DNA from: CAYGOC01 sp964351495
GTDB taxonomy: Bacteria > Chlamydiota > Chlamydiia > Chlamydiales > SM23-39
Assembly (NCBI GenBank): GCA_964351495.1
Contig: CAYGOC010000002.1
Span: forward strand, 114,874 to 178,873
Direction of reading: 5' to 3'
DNA: 64,000 nt
The notes under the pieces are model-generated. The model saw only the letters and a program-made list of their open reading frames with translations. It did no database searches and was not told the origin of the DNA. The position numbers and the translations under genes are program-made. The first letter of the stretch is position 1. Each line of letters opens with the position of its first letter. This document shows positions 45,743-54,589 of the stretch, piece after piece.

Positions 45743-46162
45743 ATGATAGAAAAAGGCAAGCAGGTATCTTTAGAATATTCCGTCTTTGCGGAAAATGGAA
45801 ATTTAGTGGATAGCAACGTGGGAGAAGAACCTCTTACATTTAACCTAGGAACGCATCAGATTTTACCTGCTTTGGAAGAGGTGATACAAGAGCTTGAAGA
45901 GGGTTCTTCTAGAAGAGTAATTTTAGAACCAGACCAAGCTTTTGGAACGGTAGATCCAGAAGCATTTCGGGAAGTGGAAGCCAATGCTATACCGGAAGAG
46001 CTTCGCTATGAAGGAGCCATTCTTGGAGTCCAAGATGAAAGAGGGAATCAGTACAGAATCCGAATTCATAAACTACAAGGGGAAAAAGCGGTTATTGATT
46101 TTAACCATCCTTTAGCAGGACAAACCTTAGTTTTTGAAATGAAAATTATCTCGGTAAAGTAG
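45743..46162 (+). CDS. slyD: SlyD-like FKBP-type peptidyl-prolyl isomerase
   Basis: A 139-residue FKBP of the SlyD type, which catalyses proline isomerisation and acts as a chaperone. The N-terminal VSLEYSVFAENGNLVDSN, the insert-in-flap region GTVDPEAF and the end NHPLAGQTLVFEMKI are typical. It lacks the histidine-rich metal tail of E. coli SlyD. A very good ribosome site (GGAGGAAAGGAG) precedes the ATG. The gap of 126 bp before it suggests its own promoter. Confidence 0.9.
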   Translation: MIEKGKQVSLEYSVFAENGNLVDSNVGEEPLTFNLGTHQILPALEEVIQELEEGSSRRVILEPDQAFGTVDPEAFREVEANAIPEELRYEGAILGVQDERGNQYRIRIHKLQGEKAVIDFNHPLAGQTLVFEMKIISVK

Positions 46163-46252
46163 GCTGTATCTATTTTGTAAATAGAATATTCCTTGGGGAA
46201 AATCGAATAGTTTCGATAAGCTGTTCTTCGGCTTTAAACAGGAGCTTTTAAG

Positions 46253-46435
46253 GTGAAAAAACTACTCATTATTGTAGCTCTTTTGGCGATTATCTATTTA
46301 CTTTTCTTCTCTTCTTATGGTTTCCAAAAAGGAAAAGATGGCAAGGGAGGGTTTTTAGAATCAAAAAAAGAAACAGCCCTTCCTGAATCGGAATTTTTTG
46401 AGGAAGAGCCGGGGTTTGTGCAGGTTCATTTATAG
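46253..46435 (+). CDS. small single-pass membrane protein
   Basis: A 60-residue protein with GTG start and a good AGGAG site eight bases upstream. It has one membrane helix or uncleaved signal at residues 3-20 (KLLIIVALLAIIYLLFF), then a glycine/lysine stretch and an acidic tail. It is convergent with the exchanger gene, with 15 bp between the stops. Small ORFs of this type can be chance, but the ribosome site and the clean helix favour a real gene. Function unknown. Confidence 0.5.
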   Translation: MKKLLIIVALLAIIYLLFFSSYGFQKGKDGKGGFLESKKETALPESEFFEEEPGFVQVHL

Positions 46436-46450
46436 AAAAGGCTTTTCTAC

Positions 46451-47371
46451 TTACAGGAAAAAAGTACTTGCGAAATAGCATGCCAAAAAGAAAAAGCCTG
46501 TTTTTTTTCCCAAAGGAGAAAAAAAAGCTAAGAAAACCAAGAGCATGTTGACTCCTGTTACAAAAGAAAACGTCGCAAGAGAAATTCCTGAAAAGTGGAT
46601 GGGTCTTACAAGAGAAGAAACTCCCAAAATTCCGAGCACATTGTATATATTGGCACCTACGATGTTTCCCAAATAAATAGAGCAGTTTCCTCGAAAAGCC
46701 GCCACTAAACAAGTAGCAAGCTCTGGTAGAGAAGTTCCAATAGCTACCAGAGTAAGGCCAATAAAAGCTTTAGAAAGATGAAAGTGTTTTGCTAAAGATA
46801 CAGCCCCTTCTAAGAAAAAGTGGGATCCTACCAGCAGTAAAAAAATTCCCAATATGAGTAGAAGATAGGTAGTTTTATTTTTCTTGATTTTCCCCTCATA
46901 AGAAGGGCTTTTGTGAATAAGAACTTCTTTACAAGAGTAGACTTGAAACCAGGCATACCCTATCAAACAAAGAAGAAAGAAAAGGCCAACGATTCTTCCC
47001 AAAGGGTCAAAAAAATAAGCACTTCCTAAAAAAAGGGTAGAGAGTCCCATGAAAGGGAGATCTACCTTTTGCATTTTTTTAGAAAAAGTAGCTTTTTGTA
47101 TGCATAGGCAAAGTCCTAGAGTAAAGGCTGTATTGAATAGGTTCGAACCTACTATATTTGCCATAGCAATGGTTGCATGTTCTGTTAAATTTGCTTGTAA
47201 AGTTACGAAAAGCTCCGGAGTGCTAGTTCCAAAACTTACCAGAAGAATCCCGATGATAAAGGGAGGCACCTTCCAAAAAGAAGCAAGTAAAAGGGAAGAC
47301 TTAACGGCCCATTCTGCTCCAAAATAGAGAAATCCAAGACCCAGCAACACAAGAAAAACATCTTCTATCAT
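46451..47371 (-). CDS. CaCA-family sodium/calcium exchanger-like protein (YrbG type)
   Basis: An antiporter with about ten membrane helices. The two inverted alpha-repeats are plain: FGTSTPELFVT with ANIVGSNLFNTAF in the first half and AIGTSLPELATCLVAA with LGNIVGANIYNVLGI in the second. The conserved acidic and Asn residues that bind Ca2+/Na+ are present. The length of 306 residues is normal for bacterial members such as YrbG. Expected role: ion exchange across the inner membrane. Confidence 0.93.
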   Translation of the reverse strand: MIEDVFLVLLGLGFLYFGAEWAVKSSLLLASFWKVPPFIIGILLVSFGTSTPELFVTLQANLTEHATIAMANIVGSNLFNTAFTLGLCLCIQKATFSKKMQKVDLPFMGLSTLFLGSAYFFDPLGRIVGLFFLLCLIGYAWFQVYSCKEVLIHKSPSYEGKIKKNKTTYLLLILGIFLLLVGSHFFLEGAVSLAKHFHLSKAFIGLTLVAIGTSLPELATCLVAAFRGNCSIYLGNIVGANIYNVLGILGVSSLVRPIHFSGISLATFSFVTGVNMLLVFLAFFSPLGKKTGFFFLACYFASTFFL

Positions 47372-47505
47372 TCTTTAAGGTTATAAAGGGAAAGAAGAAA
47401 AAAAAAGAGAAATTTTTTTAACTATCGGTTTGGCGGGATTAGCTTTTACAAAGACAAAGGACTCGGTAACAATAATTTGTTGTAAAGGGGGATTGGAAAA
47501 AAAAA

Positions 47506-49134
47506 CTAAAAAGTCCCCTTTAAAGAAGCTTCTATAGTATATGCTCTATAGTGATCGTCATCGAAGTAAGCTTTCCCTTTGGCTTGAAAATGAAAATGGC
47601 TACCGATCGATTTTTTAGCTGTAATTTGATAGGTATCCCCTTTTATGAAATTGCGAGCTAAAAGTTGAGGGGAGGGGGGATTTGAAGAGGTGATCGACTC
47701 ATTGATATTGTTGAAGTTCTTTACCTTTTGCCAAGAATATTCATAAGAGGCCTCTAAAGAGCCTCTATCTGCCCATTCATAAAGAAGAATAAGTTTCGCT
47801 CTTTGCTCCCACTTTCTTCTATAAGAAAAGTAGTCCTCATCTACAAAAGAAAAGCCTCCTATTTTTGCCTCGTATCTTAGATGTATTAAGTCTCTTAAGA
47901 TACGAGGGCCCTTAAAACGAAGCCAGAAAGAGGCTTCCCTCTTTTTATTCACCACAGCTGCTTTATACCAGCTTTGTGATCCACTAAAGCCAATCTTATA
48001 AAACCTAGGTAAAAAGCGGTATTCATAGGCAAGGTCTACTCTATTTTGTTTGACGAAGTAAGAAAAAGTGTTAGGAAAGTTTCGGGCTATGAATTCTGTT
48101 TTGTAAGCAGCAAAGCTAAAGAGGTGATTAGAAGGATGAATGCTTACAAGAAATCTCGGTTCCCATAAAGATTGGTTTTTAAAAGGGAAAATAACCTGAG
48201 AGACTCCTTTTCCTTGAACATGGAACCCTTCTAAATATATATCATAGATTCCCTGAAAATAAAGGTGGATCCCTCCTCCTGCTTTTTCTGTATTTACGTT
48301 AAAATTACTCCTCTTTTGCAAAAGGTTTATCTGATTGTAAGGAAGGTAGGTGTATCCTCCATATAAAGAGCAGTAATTAGCTATAGGGATATTTAAAAGA
48401 AAGAAAGTTCCATAGGTTTTGATCTTAGTAGTATCGATTTTTAAAACAAGATCCTGTTCTATCTCCCGGTCGTAGTATCCTTTTGCAGAAAGGGTTGGAT
48501 ACACATAGGGTCTTAAGATGGTTAAAGAAGGTAGAACAGAAAAAAAATCTCCTCTTTCAGAGGCTTTTAGGAATTTACAAAGGGCTTCTTTATAAAGTTG
48601 TTTTGCTTGTAGATTTTGCGCAGAAAGGATTAAAAGCTGAGAGTCATCGGGATAGATAGCCTCTGCTCTTTGGATCATTTTTTTGGCTTTTTCCGGCTCA
48701 TCGATTCTTAAGTAAAGCCTAGAAAGAGCAATATAAGCATCTACGTACCTAGGGGCCTGTTCTATTACTTCTTTCCAGAGTCTTTCTGCTTGTAGGTATT
48801 GTCCTTGATTATAAAGAGCTTGTCCTAAGAAAAGCTTTGCGTCGACATTATCGGGGTTTTTTTGCAGACATCTAGACAAAAACTCTTCTGCAGCAAGGCT
48901 ATTTCCTTTTTGTAAAAAAATCCTTCCCAAATAAAGAAGAGCGGTTTGATTTTCCGGGTCTTTATCTAATACTTCCTGGTAGATTTTTTGCGCTTCCGGG
49001 TATTTTTTTTCTTTAAAAAGACGCCCTGCTTTTTCTAAATTTCCTGCAAACAAGAAGGAGAAAAAACAAAGAAAGAAAAGAGAGCTGCTCCAAAAAGAAG
49101 ACATACAGTCCAAAAAGCCTTTTTTTTTTAACAT
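47506..49134 (-). CDS. TPR protein with C-terminal YaiO-like outer-membrane beta-barrel
   Basis: The ATG at 49132-49134 gives a lysine-rich leader and a signal peptide (SSSLFFLCFFSFLFAG); another ATG at 49104 is possible. Residues about 35-200 are tandem tetratricopeptide repeats (units ending in patterns such as DPENQTALLYLGRIFLQKG). The second half is rich in alternating aromatic/polar strands (GYTYLPYN, AGGGIHLYF, DIYLEGFHVQG) and ends in Phe, like a YaiO-type outer-membrane barrel. The predicted place is the outer membrane with TPRs in the periplasm. YaiO partners in other bacteria act in polysaccharide export, but no such genes are adjacent here, so the role is open. Confidence 0.78.
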   Translation of the reverse strand: MLKKKGFLDCMSSFWSSSLFFLCFFSFLFAGNLEKAGRLFKEKKYPEAQKIYQEVLDKDPENQTALLYLGRIFLQKGNSLAAEEFLSRCLQKNPDNVDAKLFLGQALYNQGQYLQAERLWKEVIEQAPRYVDAYIALSRLYLRIDEPEKAKKMIQRAEAIYPDDSQLLILSAQNLQAKQLYKEALCKFLKASERGDFFSVLPSLTILRPYVYPTLSAKGYYDREIEQDLVLKIDTTKIKTYGTFFLLNIPIANYCSLYGGYTYLPYNQINLLQKRSNFNVNTEKAGGGIHLYFQGIYDIYLEGFHVQGKGVSQVIFPFKNQSLWEPRFLVSIHPSNHLFSFAAYKTEFIARNFPNTFSYFVKQNRVDLAYEYRFLPRFYKIGFSGSQSWYKAAVVNKKREASFWLRFKGPRILRDLIHLRYEAKIGGFSFVDEDYFSYRRKWEQRAKLILLYEWADRGSLEASYEYSWQKVKNFNNINESITSSNPPSPQLLARNFIKGDTYQITAKKSIGSHFHFQAKGKAYFDDDHYRAYTIEASLKGTF

Positions 49135-49214
49135 CGCAAAACTTTCAAAAAAAGACAAGGTATAGCAAATAAAAACCCTTCTTTGAGGCCCAAGAAGCGT
49201 TTTTTCGTCTTTGC

Positions 49215-49706
49215 CTAGAGGTCTTCATCATCCGGGAGATTTCCTAGAAAGAATTCTATATCACGGTTTTTGCAAAATGTATGAACTCTATTTATTGCTT
49301 CCAGAGAATTTCCTTCCAAATGAATGTGAAAATCTAGCTCCCCATATTGCGGGATTATTTCTGGGATTATGGAGCCTCCTAATTCAGAACAAAAGGAAGT
49401 AAGTAGAGGAAGTGTCCTTTGGGCTATTTCGTAGATTTTTGATATGTCTTCAGGAAAAAGGGGATGTAAAGAAGTTTCTGTTAAATAAGCTTCTCTTGTA
49501 AGACTTTTGCTAAAAGCATTTCTTGGATGGTTTTTTATAAAAGCTTCAATCTTTTCTTGTGCCACCAACTCTAATACAGAGAGGCGTAAATCAATAAAAA
49601 CACAGGAACAGGGGCTGTTTTTTAGATAGCAAGGATTTGTATTTACCTCAAAACGGACAATCTTTTCCTTGGTTAAACAGGGCGGCTTATTTAGGGTTGG
49701 CGTCAT
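49215..49706 (-). CDS. hypothetical protein, 163 residues
   Basis: The ATG at 49706 has a GAGGAG ribosome site. The soluble sequence has a cysteine-rich start (CYLKNSPCSC) and a helical middle; a late HIHLEGNSLEAINRVHTF segment has a mild resemblance to a metal-binding or ferredoxin-like alpha/beta unit. I do not recognise a family. It lies downstream of the RING-like pair on the same strand after a 120-bp gap. No signal peptide is seen. Confidence 0.65.
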   Translation of the reverse strand: MTPTLNKPPCLTKEKIVRFEVNTNPCYLKNSPCSCVFIDLRLSVLELVAQEKIEAFIKNHPRNAFSKSLTREAYLTETSLHPLFPEDISKIYEIAQRTLPLLTSFCSELGGSIIPEIIPQYGELDFHIHLEGNSLEAINRVHTFCKNRDIEFFLGNLPDDEDL

Positions 49707-49826
49707 AAAATCTCCTCATTATTTTTTTTGGGAGAATCCTAAATAGAGGAGCTCTTTTTTTCTAGAAAAAACTACTACTTCCTCTGAGCTACATTGAAGG
49801 AGGTTTTAAGGTAAAGGGAGGTGTTT

Positions 49827-50831
49827 TTAGGTAATAATGACTTCACAAGGAAACCCTTCTCCATCCCTATCTCTGTCTAAAACGGTAATTTCGAACTTAT
49901 TTTGACGAGGTGCTAGCCTGCAGTTAGGACATATTGGGAGGTTTTCCCTAGGTAAAGGAACTTCATAAGAATAGGTAGTTTGTCCATTTCGGACATTGTA
50001 ATCAGGATTTTTGTTAAAAAAGAAAATTCCTTGAGTAAAACGGGGTCTTAAATGAGAGAGATATTCTTGTGAACAGTTAAGATGAAAAGCATGACCGTTA
50101 TTGCAAAAATAGCTATCAGCGGGAGGTTCATTAGCTGAATCTCCCTTTAGACAAATAGAGCATTTCTTTTCCTTTATGTTTTCTCCTTCTATGCAAAGCA
50201 TAAGATAGGTAACGGTAAAGCCACTTACCCAAGGATCACGAACAGAGGGTTCATTAATAGATTCTGTGGTTGTACTCCAAGTGAATTTACGGCTTTTCCA
50301 AAAGCTGTAACCTACTTCAGCTATACTTACAGCAAGCCAAATAGGGTTTTGAGAAAACAAAGTACAAGCTAGGCTCGAGATGGCCTTAGCTACTTGAAAA
50401 ACCTGTCCTACTGTAGAAAGAGGTTTTCTATTTTCTCTTTTTTCAGGAAAAATAGAGAACGCAATAGAAGCGGATGCAATACATACTGTATTTAAAAGGA
50501 AAAAAGGAGGGTAAATCAAAATGGAGGGGGAGTGTCTACTCATCCTTTGAAAAAAAGTGGGGGAGTATCTCATTTGAATTGTATCGGTGATTTTCTTTGC
50601 TAGCAAAAAAGCGGAAGTAAAATTTATAAGATTGAAAGTCGTTTGTATTTCATTTATGTAAGAAACAGCGAAAAGACGAATTTTTCCTATAGTGGAGTGT
50701 CTGTCGTCTCTTTTGGGTGCCGTATAAAAAAGAGCTTCCGCTAAAGAGGTAGAAGCCACCCACTTCTCCAAGGGGATGCCTGTAACTTGATTATAAGCAG
50801 AAATAATAGCTGTGGGAATAGAAGAAGACAT
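49827..50831 (-). CDS. membrane protein with RING-H2-like zinc finger, paralogue 1
   Basis: A 334-residue protein. Residues about 105-130 and 145-175 are hydrophobic and may cross a membrane. The C-terminal third carries Cys224, Cys227, Cys243, His247, His250, Cys253, Cys301 and Cys304, that is C-x2-C-x15-C-x3-H-x2-H-x2-C-x47-C-x2-C. This fits the C3H2C3 RING spacing at every interval. RING domains recruit ubiquitin-conjugating enzymes, and bacteria with eukaryotic hosts use them as effectors, so a host-directed ubiquitin ligase is plausible. It starts two bases after paralogue 2 ends, and the middle segments align (ETxL/NFTSAFLLAKK against NCTSLLLVSKR). E2 binding is unproven. Confidence 0.7.
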   Translation of the reverse strand: MSSSIPTAIISAYNQVTGIPLEKWVASTSLAEALFYTAPKRDDRHSTIGKIRLFAVSYINEIQTTFNLINFTSAFLLAKKITDTIQMRYSPTFFQRMSRHSPSILIYPPFFLLNTVCIASASIAFSIFPEKRENRKPLSTVGQVFQVAKAISSLACTLFSQNPIWLAVSIAEVGYSFWKSRKFTWSTTTESINEPSVRDPWVSGFTVTYLMLCIEGENIKEKKCSICLKGDSANEPPADSYFCNNGHAFHLNCSQEYLSHLRPRFTQGIFFFNKNPDYNVRNGQTTYSYEVPLPRENLPICPNCRLAPRQNKFEITVLDRDRDGEGFPCEVIIT

Positions 50832-50833
50832 AT

Positions 50834-51910
50834 CTATGAGGACCCTTCTGTAAACTTTATTTCAGCTTTATGGTTTCTTCCCGTTATTTTATCCAAAACG
50901 GTAATTCGAATATGCTCCATAGATAATTTCTCTTGGCAGTCAGAATGGGGGCATTGGGGAAGGTTTTTTTCAGCCTTAGCCTCAGAAGGATAGGTCATTC
51001 TCCAGCTGCGCAACTCATCTGTATGGCTGTGCAACTTATTTGGATGTAGATGTCGGCGTAATACTATTTCAGGGATAAACGAATGGGGAAATACAGTCCT
51101 TTCCCTAGCTTGATTTAAAATTTCTTGTTGTAGGCAAGCTTTATGGAAAATATGCTTCTTAGAGTAGTGAGAAACCACTTCGGGAAAGGGTTCGCTGTTT
51201 ATAGACTCTTGTTTGCAAGAAGAGCAGGTTTTGTTTTTCCCCTCACCTTCTATGGATAAAGTTCGATAGAAAACCTGGTAGCTTGTCATATTCAGATCAT
51301 CTGAACGACCCGGTACGTTTCTTAAGGGCGATTCAATCCAGTGTAGCTGTAGGCTTTTGCTAAAACTATATCCTAAGCAAAGGAGGTTAAAAGCCATTTT
51401 GAAAGGGCTTTGGGTAAAATAGAGAATGGCTAGGTTTGCAATAAATCTGGCTATATGAATATATCGACTAAGCTCGGATAGGGGCTCTTTATTACCTTCT
51501 TCGTTGGAGAGTTCTTTATAAGAAACCTGGGGGAATATTTTATAGGAAATACCTAGTAGTCCTAATGCAAAACCAGGAATAAGGTGAAAGGGTACCTCTT
51601 GATTTAAGAAATCTAAAAGAGGACTACTCTCTTTTGCTAAGTCGATACATCTTTTAGAGACCAAGAGTAAAGAGGTGCAATTAACAAGAGTAAACATAGC
51701 TTGTAAATTGTCGATATGTGAGATAACAAAATCACAAACTTTCTGTACAATTTGGGGAAGGTTTTCGTCTCTTCTTATGAGATCATAATACAGGCACTCA
51801 AGACCCGATAAAACCGTCTCTTTTGTATCTAAAGGGGTTTTTTCTATAGCCCCATAAATAGCGCTACAAGCATCCATACAAGCATCTAAAGAAGCAGAAA
51901 AGGCTGCCAT
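50834..51910 (-). CDS. membrane protein with degenerate RING-like zinc finger, paralogue 2
   Basis: The 358-residue upstream partner of the RING-like gene, with a clear AGGAG site before the ATG. It has the same plan: a helical N-terminus with NCTSLLLVSKRCIDL, hydrophobic segments around 125-150 and 160-190, then CSSC, HIFHKAC and CPHSDC near the end. Compared with paralogue 1 the third cysteine is missing (a nearby His could replace it) and the last pair is C-x4-C, so zinc binding may be altered. Both end with an ITVLD segment after the finger. The two genes are two bases apart and must be co-transcribed. Function unknown; a host-directed role is possible. Confidence 0.68.
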   Translation of the reverse strand: MAAFSASLDACMDACSAIYGAIEKTPLDTKETVLSGLECLYYDLIRRDENLPQIVQKVCDFVISHIDNLQAMFTLVNCTSLLLVSKRCIDLAKESSPLLDFLNQEVPFHLIPGFALGLLGISYKIFPQVSYKELSNEEGNKEPLSELSRYIHIARFIANLAILYFTQSPFKMAFNLLCLGYSFSKSLQLHWIESPLRNVPGRSDDLNMTSYQVFYRTLSIEGEGKNKTCSSCKQESINSEPFPEVVSHYSKKHIFHKACLQQEILNQARERTVFPHSFIPEIVLRRHLHPNKLHSHTDELRSWRMTYPSEAKAEKNLPQCPHSDCQEKLSMEHIRITVLDKITGRNHKAEIKFTEGSS

Positions 51911-51998
51911 CTATTCTCCTATCAATAAATTTGAGCCACTATTTTACCCTATAGTATAATTTTTCACTAACAAAATAGGTTGGGGTAAAATAAAGATT

Positions 51999-52349
51999 TT
52001 ATAAAGAAAAGGAGGGTTTGGGGAATAATTTTTTTTCCAGAGTCTCTATAGCAAAAAGAGCTGTTTTTTCTGCTATTCGGTACAGAATGTAAGACATTAA
52101 GGTACAAGTGATTCGGACTAATAAAGTGGCATACCAACATACATAAGGCATGAAAACCCCGATGGCTAGCGTACCCCAGTGTTTTTCTATAATAAGCATA
52201 GCCAAGTTAAAAATCTTTCCCATATAGCCCCATTTAAAGGCCAATGCAACCCCATAATGTCCGGAAACTAAAGGGATAATCGCACCTCCACCCCAATGGG
52301 CGGTAACAAAAAGGGTCTGGCGAAGGGAAGGAATTTTAGAGTTATTCAT
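51999..52349 (-). CDS. hypothetical small membrane protein
   Basis: A 116-residue protein with two or three hydrophobic segments (AHWGGGAIIPLVSG, GTLAIGVFMPYVCWYA and a third around VRITCTLMSYILYRIA) and a basic C-terminus. It lies 88 bp upstream of the RING-like pair on the same strand and may belong to the same host-interface group. I recognise no family. Paired hydrophobic segments are common in chlamydial inclusion-membrane proteins, but the typical long bilobed region is not convincing here. Confidence 0.58.
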   Translation of the reverse strand: MNNSKIPSLRQTLFVTAHWGGGAIIPLVSGHYGVALAFKWGYMGKIFNLAMLIIEKHWGTLAIGVFMPYVCWYATLLVRITCTLMSYILYRIAEKTALFAIETLEKKLFPKPSFSL

Positions 52350-52490
52350 ACAATTTTTTTGAAAAAGACTACAGGTTAAGAAGAAAAGAAGCTATAAAAA
52401 AGTTTTACCGGGCTAAAAAGTATAAGCACAAGTGCGTATAGGCAGAATTTGAAAAGAATCTAGAGAATATGTCAGTATACCTGTAAAGAT

Positions 52491-53570
52491 ATGGATCCTT
52501 CAAAATATTTTACGCCTCCCTTACAGAAATATAAAAAGCTAGGAGATCTTTGTAACCAAAGAGGAAAGGTTGCCTCCTTTTTATTTGCAGGAGGAATGGG
52601 GTCTCGTTTAAATCTTTTCGGGTCTAAGGGGTGTTTTCCTATTACTCCTTTTGAGAAAAAAAGCTTTTTTCAACTCTTTTTTGAAAAGGCTTCTGCTTTT
52701 GAAACAAGATTTTCGGTAAAATTAGAAGTGGGAGTCATGCTCTCTTCTAAAAACAAAAAAGAGGTTCTCTCTTTTTTGCAAAAGAATCACTACTTTTCGT
52801 TTTCTCCTTCCCAAATTACCTTTTTTGAACAAGAAGATCTATTTTGTTTGGATGAAAAAAGAAAAAAACTTTCTGTAAAGGCTCCTGCAGGAAATGGCTC
52901 TAGTGTCTTTTTACTCAGAAATAGTAATTGGCTTTCTTCAATGCAAAAAAAAGGGGTGGAGTATATCCACTTTATTCCCGTAGATAACCCCTTGTTAGAT
53001 CCCTTTAGTAGCATTCTTACAGGGGCTCTTGTAGATTCTAACTGGGAAGTGGCTATAGCAGGGGTAAAAAGAAAGAAAGGAGAAAATATAGGGACCTTTG
53101 TATTTAAAAGAGGGAAGATAGAAATCGTAGACTATATGGAAGCCTCTTTTGTCCAAGAAAAAGGGCTCTTCGGAAATATGGGACAGTATTGTATTTCTCT
53201 TCCGTGGCTGCTCCAGTCTGTAAAAAGGGCAAAAATGCCCATTCATTGGGTAAAAAAAAGGACGGAAAAAGAAGGGAAGGAAGTCTTTAAAGGAGAGAGG
53301 TTCTTTTTTGATCTCTTTAAAGAATCGAAAAAGGTGGGAGTAGTAGGCTTTAAAAATCGCCTTTTTTTTGCTCCTTTGAAAAAAGAGAAAGATATCAAGA
53401 TGGTCCAAAAAGCTCTGCAAAAAAGAGATAAAATCCTTTTAGAAAAAATATCCCAAAAAAAAGGAAAAGGTCCTTATGAACTAGGAGCCCCTTTTTTTTA
53501 CCCTACAGAAGAGCTTTTGAAAAAGTGGAAAGAGAAAAAACTTCCCGAAACAGGGTATATTGCCTCTTAA
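52491..53570 (+). CDS. UDPGP-family UTP:sugar-1-phosphate uridylyltransferase
   Basis: Makes UDP-sugars from UTP and a sugar-1-phosphate. The nucleotide loop FLFAGGMGSRLNLFGSKGCFPI matches the UDPGP family (LxGGxGTRLG..PKG), and FIPVDNPLLDPF is the metal/sugar region. The late GPYELGAPFFYP tail is also family-like. At 359 residues it is shorter than eukaryotic UDP-GlcNAc pyrophosphorylases, which it resembles more than the bacterial GalU. Substrate (GlcNAc-1-P, GalNAc-1-P or Glc-1-P) not determined. It overlaps the convergent fucosyltransferase-like gene by four bases. Confidence 0.8.
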   Translation: MDPSKYFTPPLQKYKKLGDLCNQRGKVASFLFAGGMGSRLNLFGSKGCFPITPFEKKSFFQLFFEKASAFETRFSVKLEVGVMLSSKNKKEVLSFLQKNHYFSFSPSQITFFEQEDLFCLDEKRKKLSVKAPAGNGSSVFLLRNSNWLSSMQKKGVEYIHFIPVDNPLLDPFSSILTGALVDSNWEVAIAGVKRKKGENIGTFVFKRGKIEIVDYMEASFVQEKGLFGNMGQYCISLPWLLQSVKRAKMPIHWVKKRTEKEGKEVFKGERFFFDLFKESKKVGVVGFKNRLFFAPLKKEKDIKMVQKALQKRDKILLEKISQKKGKGPYELGAPFFYPTEELLKKWKEKKLPETGYIAS

Positions 53571-54526
53571 AAAGAAGGGATAGGAGTAGAGGGATCTCCT
53601 TCTATGACAATCCAGTCTGGTAGGATAATATCGGAATCAAGTCTTTTTTTACTTAAAAACCAAGGAGACCTAGCTACTACTTTTTTTTCTTTGTGGGGAT
53701 TTAAATAAGCCCCCCACCAGGAAAAAGTAGAAGGAGAGGTAATTACATGTTTACAAAGGCTCATCAGATAAAGATCGTGGTGGGCTTCTTCGTTTTCTAT
53801 AAATAGAAGATTTTTTCCAGGAAGCTTTAGGTTTTTTTTGCACCAAGGAATACAGTCTGAAAAAACCACAAATAAAGAATCTTTGTCGAAAAGATCAGTT
53901 GCTTTTTGGTAGTAGAGAACATCAGGAGCGGGAAAACTTTCATAAAGAGAGGGGCCCTCTAGAAGAAAATCTCTATAAAAAGTACGAACATGAAGCGCTA
54001 CTGTCTTGGGGTGGTCTAGCAAAAACGGATATTTTTTTTGGAGATAGCTCAAGATCTCTTTAGAAGGAGCAAAGAGTTTTTGAATAACTTCTTTATGCTT
54101 TTTAAAGTGTTTTTCTGATTCATAAAAACCGCAAAGGCGCATATTGGGCTTAAAATCAATAGGAGAAAAGGGGGCAAACACCTTTTCTTTGTGTCTATGT
54201 CGAATCAAATATTTGTGGATCTTTTTCGTAGGGAGTCTAAAAAAAATCTGCCGCATATTTTTAGCGATATTATGCTTTTCCCTTTTTAAAGATTTTACAG
54301 GGAAAACGTATTCTGCCTTGTTTTCTAAAGCAAGGGCTACTACTGCCGCTGCTTGGAAGAGTTGATTTCCTAGCTGGCCTTCAAATTTTGTAGTAACAAA
54401 GGGGGTCTGTTTTTCTAAAAATGGGGTTATAGGGTTTTGGTAGTGTTTTTGATACAAAGGAGTTAAAGAGAAAAAACACCATATACAGGAACAAAGAAGG
54501 AAAAAAAAATTTAATACGGGAGCCAT
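53567..54526 (-). CDS. GT11-like alpha-1,2-fucosyltransferase
   Basis: Members of GT11 transfer fucose from GDP-fucose. The N-terminal FEGQLGNQLFQAAAVVALAL is the family hallmark, followed by HVRTFYRDF (a divergent form of the HxRRxD donor motif), FVVFSDCIPWCKKN and the C-terminal ITSPSTFSWWGAYLNP. A membrane anchor or signal is at residues 4-22. The length of 319 residues is normal. It neighbours a UDP-sugar pyrophosphorylase and stands convergent to it. A fucosylated surface glycan would be unusual for chlamydiae. Some GT11-like proteins use other sugars, so the donor is not certain. Confidence 0.82.
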   Translation of the reverse strand: MAPVLNFFFLLCSCIWCFFSLTPLYQKHYQNPITPFLEKQTPFVTTKFEGQLGNQLFQAAAVVALALENKAEYVFPVKSLKREKHNIAKNMRQIFFRLPTKKIHKYLIRHRHKEKVFAPFSPIDFKPNMRLCGFYESEKHFKKHKEVIQKLFAPSKEILSYLQKKYPFLLDHPKTVALHVRTFYRDFLLEGPSLYESFPAPDVLYYQKATDLFDKDSLFVVFSDCIPWCKKNLKLPGKNLLFIENEEAHHDLYLMSLCKHVITSPSTFSWWGAYLNPHKEKKVVARSPWFLSKKRLDSDIILPDWIVIEGDPSTPIPSF

Positions 54527-54589
54527 GTTTCTCTTTGCATTTTTGTATTTTGGAGTGTAATTTGTGAAAAAAAACGGTGCAAGAAAAAA

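Noticed and set aside
46433..46449. palindrome TAGAAAAGGCTTTTCTA between two convergent stops
   Set aside because: Well placed for a bidirectional terminator, but there is no T-run on either strand, so it is not called.
47444..47505. CTTTTACAA/TTGTAAAG dyad downstream of yrbG-like gene
   Set aside because: Large loop and no T-run beyond the stem; no support as a terminator.
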